From NCBI GenBank assembly GCA_964573565.1, contig CAZNJV010000030.1, forward strand, positions 1 through 6,761: 6,761 nt of DNA, in the 5' to 3' direction. A model generated the notes under the pieces. That model did not search any database. It was given only the letters and a program-made list of their open reading frames with translations, and was not told the origin of the DNA. Shown here one piece after another: positions 1-5,869 of the stretch. Positions within the stretch are counted from its first letter, which is position 1, and each line of letters opens with the position of its first letter. The DNA is from UBA12078 sp964573565 (lineage in GTDB: Bacteria; Patescibacteriota; Dojkabacteria; SC72). The position numbers and the translations under genes were made by a program.

Positions 1-1037
1 TCACGATATACTTTGATAGAGCAAAATATCCTCAAATTAAGAACAAGGTATATACCAGTTTTGTACAAAAGCTTTTTAGATTTCTACCTAAGAAATTCTC
101 TAAACATCTAAAAATATTTACCCCATGGGCATATGAAAGTTTTTCTTTCCAAGGCTATGATCTCGTCATAAGTATATCGGCGGGACCTGCCAAAGGAATT
201 ATCACAGACATATACCAGCCTCATGTAGCCATGACCATGACTCCACCAAGAAGTCTGTGGGACAAGGAATACAACTTCAGAGGATACAAACTCAAGGGTC
301 TTTACAAAGCGATATCAGAAAATATTAATACCTTTATGCGTCTTTGGGATCTTAGTATCTCTAAAAGAGTAGATTACTGGACTGCAAATTCTAAATACAT
401 ACAGAAAAAAATAAAGAAGACATATGGAGTAGAAGCTACAGTAATATATCCAGGTATAGAGGAGAGATATTTTATCCAACCAAAAGAAGATGATATTAAT
501 AAGATATTAGAAAGGTATGATTTACCGTCAGATTTTGTCTTCGTGGTATCAAGATTGTATGACTACAAACGTGTAGATTGGGCAATAGGTGCCTGCATCA
601 AAACAAAGAAGAATTTAATCATAGTCGGAGAAGGACCAGATACAAATTTCTTAAAAAAGAAGGCCGCAGGTGATGAGCACATTAAGTTCTTGGGATATAT
701 ACCAGATGATGAAGTAATATGCTTACTACACCAAGCAGAGCTCTTACTTTTCTGCGGATTGGAGGACTTCGGTATAGTACCGGTAGAAGCTATGGCAGCA
801 GGAACTCCAGTATTTGCACTAAGAGAAGGTGGAGTATTGGAAACAGTAAAGGAAGGAACATGTGGAGAATTCTTCCAAACACAAGAAGAATTGGTTAAAT
901 TACTTAAGGAATTTGAAAAAAGAAGATATAATGGGAAGAAGATAAGAGAACATGCCCAACAATTTTCTGAAGAAAAGTTCATACATAATTTAGAAGAATA
1001 TCTTAGAAAAGTATATGAAGAGAAAGCTAAGAAATAG
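1..1037 (+). CDS. GT4 glycosyltransferase, WbaZ-like, 5'-partial
   Basis: Retaining GT-B glycosyltransferase of family GT4, likely adding a sugar from a nucleotide-sugar donor to a lipid-linked glycan on the cytoplasmic membrane face. The frame is open from base 3 to the TAG at 1035-1037, giving 344 visible residues. An ATG at 231 exists, but the residues before it (for example TSFVQ, then FLPKKF and YDLVISISAGPAKG) match the N-terminal domain of the downstream paralogue, so 231 is not the true start. By comparison with that paralogue, about 45 N-terminal residues lie outside the window. The C-terminal domain shows the GT4 EX7E motif (glutamates encoded at 762 and 786, within EDFGIVPVE), followed by AAGTPV and EGGVLETV. 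The resemblance to WbaZ-type mannosyltransferases is by recalled family pattern; donor, acceptor and linkage cannot be read from the sequence. It overlaps the next gene by 23 bases. Confidence 0.9.
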   Translation, partial: TIYFDRAKYPQIKNKVYTSFVQKLFRFLPKKFSKHLKIFTPWAYESFSFQGYDLVISISAGPAKGIITDIYQPHVAMTMTPPRSLWDKEYNFRGYKLKGLYKAISENINTFMRLWDLSISKRVDYWTANSKYIQKKIKKTYGVEATVIYPGIEERYFIQPKEDDINKILERYDLPSDFVFVVSRLYDYKRVDWAIGACIKTKKNLIIVGEGPDTNFLKKKAAGDEHIKFLGYIPDDEVICLLHQAELLLFCGLEDFGIVPVEAMAAGTPVFALREGGVLETVKEGTCGEFFQTQEELVKLLKEFEKRRYNGKKIREHAQQFSEEKFIHNLEEYLRKVYEEKAKK

Positions 1038-2196
1038 GGCTGCTGATATCAAAGTCGCTGTTGTTACAGATCCATTATACAAGCGTGGTGGTGCGGAAGA
1101 TCATGTACGAGGTATTCTTGCAGCATTTCCAAAGGCTGAACTTTTTACTGCATATCATGATCCTAAGTTTACTGACGATTACTATCCTCATGTAAAAGTG
1201 CATCATTCCTTTATGCAGTATCTACCTAAGAAATTTGATTTGAAATACCCATATATGGTGTTTCTCCCAGGTGCATACCGATCTTTCAAATTTGATAATT
1301 TTGATGTTGTTGTATCGATTTCCATATCTTTTGCCAAGTTTGCAAAAACTAAAAATATTCCCCATGTAAATATTTGCATGTCTCCTCCCAAATTCCTTTG
1401 GCAGAAAGAAGGGAGAACCCTTAAGGATAAAAATAAGCTGACAGGATTAAATAAATTCCTATTCAGTATATATAGCGCTATTGTAGAACCATCATTGGAA
1501 AAGAAATGGAAGAAATGGGATCTTGAGGCAGCTCGAAGATGTACAAAAATGGTCGCAATATCTAGTGTCGTAAAAGAACGTATAAAGAAGATATATGGAG
1601 TAAATGCCGATGTAATATATCCACCCGTAGATACAAAACCATTGGAAAAAGTTAAGAAATTAAACAGAAAAGAAAATTGGTTCCTGTATTCAGGTAGAGT
1701 AGAAACATACAAAGGTGTAAAACTTGCAATTGAAGCATGTGTGAAAGCAGGAGTCCCACTAAAAGTTGCAGGTAAAGGTGATGACCTTGATGGAATGCAA
1801 CACTTGGTTCAGAAATTAAATGCAAAAGGGTATGTAAAATTTTTGGGATATGTATCAGATGAGGAAAAATTTGACCTAATGTCTCGTGCACAAGCACTTC
1901 TCTTCCCTGTTAGACACGAAGATTTTGGAATAGTACCTGTAGAAGCCAATGCATCTGGTACCCCAGTTATTGCATTTAAAGAAGGGGGAGTTTTAGAAAC
2001 GATATCAGAAAGTAACCCAAAGACAGGAATATTTTTTGAAAAATATAGCTCTGATGAATTGGCAAAAATATTAAAGAAATTTAAAGCTACAGATTTTGAT
2101 CCTGATAACTGTAGAAAACAGGCAAATAATTTTGCACCAGAGATATTTGTATATAAACTGCAAAATTATGTCAAAGACATTCTACAGAAAAAGTAA
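1015..2196 (+). CDS. GT4 glycosyltransferase, WbaZ-like, complete
   Basis: A 393-residue GT-B fold glycosyltransferase, full length for the family. The N-terminal domain begins with the strand KVAVVTDPLYKRGGAEDHV (residues 13-31), whose Gly-Gly-Ala-Glu loop is typical of GT4 enzymes. WbaZ-like signatures follow: a FPKAELFTAYHDP stretch, HSFMQYLPKK, and FDVVVSISISFAKF. The C-terminal nucleotide-sugar domain starts near residue 222 (FLYSGRVETYKGV) and carries EX7E at Glu302 and Glu310, then SGTPV and EGGVLETI. The start at 1015 lies inside the end of the preceding GT gene; no strong Shine-Dalgarno site is visible, so translation is probably coupled to that gene. It is clearly a paralogue of the upstream enzyme along its whole length, consistent with successive sugar additions. 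The sugar is unknown; mannose would be a guess from family naming. Confidence 0.93.
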   Translation: MKRKLRNRAADIKVAVVTDPLYKRGGAEDHVRGILAAFPKAELFTAYHDPKFTDDYYPHVKVHHSFMQYLPKKFDLKYPYMVFLPGAYRSFKFDNFDVVVSISISFAKFAKTKNIPHVNICMSPPKFLWQKEGRTLKDKNKLTGLNKFLFSIYSAIVEPSLEKKWKKWDLEAARRCTKMVAISSVVKERIKKIYGVNADVIYPPVDTKPLEKVKKLNRKENWFLYSGRVETYKGVKLAIEACVKAGVPLKVAGKGDDLDGMQHLVQKLNAKGYVKFLGYVSDEEKFDLMSRAQALLFPVRHEDFGIVPVEANASGTPVIAFKEGGVLETISESNPKTGIFFEKYSSDELAKILKKFKATDFDPDNCRKQANNFAPEIFVYKLQNYVKDILQKK

Positions 2197-2824
2197 AAGG
2201 ATACTAGATATATTTGTCTCCTTGTTAGCGATAATAATAACCTCTCCGATTCTTTTACTATCTGCCTTTCTAATATGGCTTACAGATAGAAAAGAGGTAT
2301 TCGTTAAAGAACCTCTTAGAATTGGATTGCATGGTAAAGAGTTTAAGATGTTTAAATTCAGGACTATGATTCCAGATGCACATAACAAGATACAGAATGA
2401 TCCTGAGTTTAAAGATCTGAAGCAGACATGGATTAAAAAGGATGGAAAATTGAAAATAGCAGAGGACAGAAGAATTACATGGATAGGGAAGATACTGAGA
2501 AAAACAGATATGGACGAATTGCCACAACTTTTAAATGTCCTTGTTGGAGATATGTCTCTTGTGGGTCCTCGTCCTATGTATCATGGGGAGATAGCTAGAT
2601 ATCTTGGGAAATTTCCAGAAGGTAAGAAATATCTGAAAAGGATACAGAGGGTAAGACCTGGATTAACCGGTATATGGCAGGTATCCGGAAGGAATGAAAT
2701 TAAATTTAAAGATAGGGTCATACTTGAAGCTAAATATGCTGCAAATGTAAATATGAAAGAAGATATTAAGATATTCTTTAAAACGCCATTTGTAGTTTTA
2801 ACAAGGAAAGGAGTGTATGAATAA
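2168..2824 (+). CDS. Bacterial sugar transferase (monotopic phosphoglycosyl transferase)
   Basis: Predicted to transfer a sugar-1-phosphate from a UDP-sugar to polyprenyl phosphate, the first membrane step of glycan assembly. The 218-residue product has the minimal core size (as in PglC) without the extra N-terminal domains of WbaP-like enzymes. A hydrophobic segment at about residues 12-38 contains Ser26-Pro27, the helix-breaking pair expected for a re-entrant membrane helix. Next come KFRTM (63-67), the catalytic Asp116-Glu117 in DELPQLLNVL, DMSLVGPRP (128-136) and RPGLTGIWQVSGRN (163-176), all hallmarks of the family (PF02397). I chose ATG 2168 because a basic MSKTFYRKSKR leader precedes the membrane helix. 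The in-frame ATG at 2096 would add 24 residues encoded wholly inside the preceding gene. The chosen start overlaps that gene by 29 bases, with no clear Shine-Dalgarno site. The sugar substrate cannot be told. Confidence 0.93.
   Translation: MSKTFYRKSKRILDIFVSLLAIIITSPILLLSAFLIWLTDRKEVFVKEPLRIGLHGKEFKMFKFRTMIPDAHNKIQNDPEFKDLKQTWIKKDGKLKIAEDRRITWIGKILRKTDMDELPQLLNVLVGDMSLVGPRPMYHGEIARYLGKFPEGKKYLKRIQRVRPGLTGIWQVSGRNEIKFKDRVILEAKYAANVNMKEDIKIFFKTPFVVLTRKGVYE
2803..2813 (+). promoter_or_regulatory. Ribosome binding site of recO
   Basis: The purine-rich stretch AAGGAAAGGAG sits inside the last codons of the sugar transferase gene. It offers AAGGA 9 bases and AAGGAG 3 bases before the recO ATG at 2817. 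The 9-base spacing is the usual one. This is the only strong Shine-Dalgarno site I see in the plus-strand gene string, and it supports the ATG at 2817. Confidence 0.7.
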
Positions 2825-3425
2825 AGATATTGTTACCGTTATAAAATCAGTAAACTATTCGGAGGCAGACAAGGTGCTTACTGTGTTTGGCAGAGAGTAT
2901 GGAAAGTTTGCAGTATTTGCAAAAGGTATAAGAAAGATAAATAGTAAAAATAGAGGGAATATGCAAACACTTTGTACTAGTGAGATCTCTTTCTATGAGG
3001 GGAAGGGTATGCCTGTACTTACAGAATCTGCGAATGTATCCAGTTTGAATTTTGATAAATTGAATGTTGAGAATATCCGTAGGGTATCTTTCATGCTTAA
3101 TAAATTTCTTCAGGACTATGATCCCTATCCAAAGCTGTTTGATGCTCTACAGGTTGCACTAAAAAATAATCTAGATTTAGAAACGACCAATAAGCTAAGG
3201 CTTAAATTTTTAATGGAGATGGGTTTTCTAGAGGATTTCTCGTCATGCAAATATTGCCATAGTCAGGAGGATGTAAGATACCTTGATACTATGAGTTTTG
3301 CCCTGGTATGTAAAAATTGTTACAGTAAAGGCAGTGCTAGGCCCTTGGGAGAGAAACCATACTCTTCTGTTGTGTTCACACGTGCACTTGATAGGTATGT
3401 TAAAAAAGTTGTAGAAGAAATTTAA
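2817..3425 (+). CDS. recO: DNA repair protein RecO
   Basis: RecO is the mediator that works with RecR (and RecF) to load RecA onto SSB-coated single-stranded DNA and to anneal strands in recombinational repair. The 202-residue product is a little short against the usual 230-250. Residues about 1-75 match the N-terminal OB-fold: DIVTVIKSVNYSEADKVL, a FGREYGKFAVFAKGIRK stretch, then LTESANV. A helical C-terminal part holds a four-cysteine zinc knuckle, Cys144-x2-Cys147 and Cys165-x2-Cys168, as in zinc-binding RecO proteins. The start overlaps the sugar transferase stop by 8 bases and has a good Shine-Dalgarno site. The stop is followed after 2 bases by the next ATG. Its place among envelope genes suggests shared transcription and not a shared function. 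Confidence 0.9.
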   Translation: MNKDIVTVIKSVNYSEADKVLTVFGREYGKFAVFAKGIRKINSKNRGNMQTLCTSEISFYEGKGMPVLTESANVSSLNFDKLNVENIRRVSFMLNKFLQDYDPYPKLFDALQVALKNNLDLETTNKLRLKFLMEMGFLEDFSSCKYCHSQEDVRYLDTMSFALVCKNCYSKGSARPLGEKPYSSVVFTRALDRYVKKVVEEI

Positions 3426-3427
3426 GA

Positions 3428-5256
3428 ATGAAATTAAAAACTGCCGTAAATATAATATCCATAGTTGTACTGAATCTTTTCTGTGTAGGAGCTATTTTTG
3501 CTCAATCATCTTTTGAAGGTGTAGGTGGAAATGTAGATGTAAATGCCAATATCAATCAAGACCTGTATTCTCAACTTGATATATCTCCTGTAACGGTAGA
3601 GGTTAGGGAGCCTGCTACTGTTAGTATTCAGCTATTACTTGCAGACAATACTCCTAAACCTGGAAGAAGTGTTGAGATATATGTAAATGGTGTTTCTACT
3701 GGAATATCGATTACTCAACCTGGGGTGACGGATAGTAATGGTAGAACTAGTGGGACGATCTCTTCCACAGTGGCTGGTACATATGAGGTTTGTGCGATGG
3801 ATACAACTGATACTGTTGATATTTACATTTTGGATTGCGAGACACTTTATGTGGTACCTGTAACTGCTCCGGTGCTTCTCTCTGAGCCACAATATACCCA
3901 GGGTAATACCAATACGTTGTCTTGGAATATGTCGGGAAGTGGTACCTATACTTACTTCATTCAATCTGCCAAGGATTCCAATTTTACAAATAGCGTTACT
4001 GATAGCGGGTGGATTGGGACTAGATCATATCAATTTACAAATCTGACAGATAGCCAGATATATTTTTACAGAGTTAAGGCAAAGAATAGCTATGGTGCAG
4101 AGAGTGCGTGGTCTAATGCTGTGTATTCGGTTCAGGATTCTAGTTCTCCAACTATTTCATTGCTCGGGATCACGGGTTTAGGAGAGAACAATACTCAGAC
4201 TTGGGATGCTCAAAGTGTCATTACAATCAAATTGAGGGTTAAGGATAATACAGGGGTTACGAGTAAGAATTTCTGGTGTGTAGGGCAGGATGGTTCCATG
4301 ATTGATTGTTTGGATACTGAGATTACGGATGGAGATATATGGACTGTTAATGTAAAGCTGGGTGAGCTGGAGCATGATTCTGACTATCATCTGTACAAAG
4401 GATATAGCTTCTGTGCTGAGGCTTCAGATACGGTGGGTAATGTTAATCGGTTCTGTAATATGACTTTGAAGGTACCAGAACCTTCTACTCCAGAGCCTGA
4501 GACTCCGGTAACTCCAATAATTGAGCAGATTAAAGATACTGTTAATGAAATCATTGAGAATTCTAAACAGGTTATACAGAATACGATAGGGAGGATCAAT
4601 CAATCTTCGATTCAGCAAATCTCAATTCTTGTAGGTTTGGGAAACTTGCTTGTGGGCTTGGGTATCTTGATAGGTGGTATAGGTACAATCCCATATGTGC
4701 TAATTCAACTGTTCCTAGCACTCTCAAGCTTGTTTGGTTTCCGAAAGAAGGGTAATCCTGCAGGGTATGTATATGATTCTGTGACCAAAGAACCTATACC
4801 TCAGTGTATTGTTAGAGTGTTTAATGAGAATAATGAATTGGTATGGACAGATGTTACTGATCGTAATGGATATTTTAAATCGGTTACACTTAAGGCGGGG
4901 GAGTATTCCATAACAGTAACTGCTCAACATTATTCTTTCCCATCAAAATTAATTTTTGGTAAGACAGATTTCCCTTTAGAGAATGTATATCATGGTCAGG
5001 AGTTCTATTCTTCTCGTGGTGTTCTTCCAAACTTCTCAATACCTATGGACAAACGTGAGATGAGTGATGTTAGGTATGTGTTTAACCAATTTAGATTTGC
5101 TTCGAAGGCTTTGTGGAAATCACTTCATATTCTTCTTTTTGTAGTGGGTTTAATTTTTAGTATATATGCACTTAGTACGAATCAGGTTTGGTACAACTAT
5201 TTAATTATTGGTTTGTACATTCCATCCATCTTTTTGCTATTCTTCTCTTTGTTTGG
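3428..5256 (+). CDS. Secreted multi-domain membrane protein with Ig/FnIII-like and carboxypeptidase-regulatory-like domains, 3' end lost in gap
   Basis: I do not recognise this protein as a named family; 610 residues are readable before the N run. Residues 1-25 form a signal peptide (basic start, hydrophobic core, likely cleavage after IFA25). Three beta-sandwich regions follow: an Ig-like domain at about 50-140, a fibronectin type III-like domain at about 142-236 (TLSWNMS, then YFYRVKAKNSYGAESAWS), and another Ig-like domain at about 241-349. A Pro/Glu/Thr-rich linker (350-363) and a polar, probably helical segment (364-397) lead to a hydrophobic stretch at 398-437 ending in RKKG. A carboxypeptidase-regulatory-like beta domain (about 442-505; AGYVYDSVTKEPIPQC, then TDRNGYF) comes next, then two membrane helices (about 566-583 and 590-609). 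The start is 2 bases after recO. A structural or adhesive surface role is inferred; no catalytic motif is seen. Confidence 0.85.
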
Positions 5257-5356
5257 NNNNNNNNNNNNNNNNNNNNNNNNNNNNNNNNNNNNNNNNNNNN
5301 NNNNNNNNNNNNNNNNNNNNNNNNNNNNNNNNNNNNNNNNNNNNNNNNNNNNNNNN
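5257..5356. other. Assembly gap, 100 N
   Basis: Exactly 100 undetermined bases, the conventional placeholder for a scaffold gap of unknown length. It cuts the large membrane protein gene just after its last visible membrane helix. Reading frame, gene length and even direct adjacency across this point cannot be trusted. Confidence 0.97.
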
Positions 5357-5389
5357 CAAGAGGTGTTAGAGCCTTTGGGGGAGTTGTAA
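5357..5389 (+). CDS. Possible last codons of a gene cut by the gap
   Basis: The first bases after the gap can be read as ten codons (QEVLEPLGEL) and a TAA at 5387-5389, in the same nominal frame as the upstream membrane protein. Because the gap size is arbitrary, that frame match means little. A second frame from 5359 stays open to a TAG at 5434-5436, but it would run into the tRNA, so the shorter reading is preferred. It could be the C-terminus of the membrane protein or of another gene lying in the gap. Confidence 0.3.
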   Translation, partial: QEVLEPLGEL

Positions 5390-5413
5390 AAATGGTATTA
5401 AAAGTGATATTAT
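5384..5413 (+). promoter_or_regulatory. Candidate promoter of the tRNA-Lys gene
   Basis: TTGTAA (5384-5389, four of six to the -35 consensus) is followed after 18 bases by TATTAT (5408-5413, five of six to the -10 consensus). Transcription would begin near 5420, a few bases before the tRNA at 5427, a normal layout for a stand-alone tRNA gene. The DNA is AT-rich, so chance matches are common. Confidence 0.4.
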
Positions 5414-5426
5414 ACTGCTTGTTTGT

Positions 5427-5498
5427 GGGCACGTAGCTCAATGGTAGAGCAAGCGACTCTTAATCGCTTGGTTCGGGGTTCGAGTCCCCGCGTGCTCA
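5427..5498 (+). tRNA. trnK: tRNA-Lys, anticodon CTT
   Basis: A complete cloverleaf can be folded by hand. The acceptor stem GGGCACG (5427-5433) pairs with CGTGCTC (5491-5497) with one G-T wobble. The D stem is GCTC (5436-5439) with GAGC (5447-5450). The anticodon stem AGCGA (5452-5456) pairs with TCGCT (5464-5468) around loop CTCTTAA, giving anticodon CTT at 5459-5461. The variable loop has five bases. The T stem CGGGG (5474-5478) pairs with CCCCG (5486-5490) around TTCGAGT. The discriminator is A5498 and no CCA is encoded, so it must be added after transcription. It decodes AAG lysine codons (CUU anticodon). Confidence 0.97.
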
Positions 5499-5524
5499 GA
5501 TTATACATTCACAGGTGTAATCTG
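5497..5524. repeat. 10-bp inverted repeat (hairpin) at the tRNA-Lys / ASCH gene junction
   Basis: Bases 5497-5506 (CAGATTATAC) pair fully with 5515-5524 (GTGTAATCTG) with a single T-G wobble, leaving an 8-base loop. The stem begins at the last acceptor-stem base of the tRNA and includes the discriminator and the stop codon of the minus-strand ASCH gene. No T run follows on either strand, so it is not a classic intrinsic terminator. It could mark the tRNA 3' end for processing or stabilise the end of the ASCH mRNA. Confidence 0.5.
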
Positions 5525-5860
5525 TATTGCCCATACCCCGTGTTTCTCTATTCCTTCTTTATACCCATTTAATGAATTAATTGATTCAATCCCCCCTTCT
5601 AAATCTTTTCCACTGGAGAGTGTTCTTGTCGTTCCTTCTTGTTCTAATAATTCCCTTACAGTTTTGTAATGTGTAACCCTTAATACTTTTATATTTTGTT
5701 GTTCAAGATTCTTATTATTTATCAATGTTAATGTATCATCCTTCTTCAGGAGATTGTAATCGAGTTTCTCCCATGGAGTATTTGTTCTAACTTCTATCTC
5801 TTTAGTTTTATTTTTGATAGCTTGCCATGGTCTATCATTTATATCTATTGTGTAGTTCAT
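5501..5860 (-). CDS. ASCH-domain protein
   Basis: A 119-residue protein that is almost entirely one ASCH domain, a PUA-related beta-barrel fold proposed to bind RNA or nucleotides. Visible family marks are the N-terminal RPWQAIKNKTKEIEVR stretch (residues 10-25) with Lys20, Glu23 and Arg25 of the K-x-x-E-x-R signature, the KKDDTLTLIN strand (about 39-48), the IKVLRVTHYKTVRELLEQEG segment, and the closing GVWAIQITPV. In the E. coli ASCH enzyme YqfB, an N4-acetylcytidine amidohydrolase, a catalytic Thr lies two residues before the signature Arg; here that place holds Glu23. The same reaction is therefore not supported. The start ATG (5858-5860) is 9 bases after the stop of the HD-domain gene, so the two are probably co-transcribed; only a weak AAGAAA precedes it. 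The stop lies 2 bases from the tRNA-Lys 3' end on the opposite strand. Confidence 0.85.
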   Translation of the reverse strand: MNYTIDINDRPWQAIKNKTKEIEVRTNTPWEKLDYNLLKKDDTLTLINNKNLEQQNIKVLRVTHYKTVRELLEQEGTTRTLSSGKDLEGGIESINSLNGYKEGIEKHGVWAIQITPVNV

Positions 5861-5869
5861 TTAAGTTTC

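Noticed and set aside
563..982. Open reading frames opposite the glycosyltransferases and the membrane protein, and opposite the HD gene
   Set aside because: They lie antisense to genes with clear family motifs, have low-complexity or Ser/His/Ile-rich translations, and show no recognisable domain or ribosome site.
2096..2167. Longer start of the sugar transferase at ATG 2096
   Set aside because: The extra 24 residues overlap the preceding glycosyltransferase gene in another frame, are unlike the family N-terminus, and would place a long polar leader before the membrane helix.
5359..5436. Short open frame after the gap ending at the TAG at 5434-5436
   Set aside because: It overlaps the tRNA by ten bases, has no visible start or ribosome site, and covers the likely tRNA promoter.
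5426..5530. Intrinsic terminator after the tRNA
   Set aside because: The hairpin at 5497-5524 is real as a pairing but lacks a following T run on either strand, so it is reported as an inverted repeat and not as a terminator.
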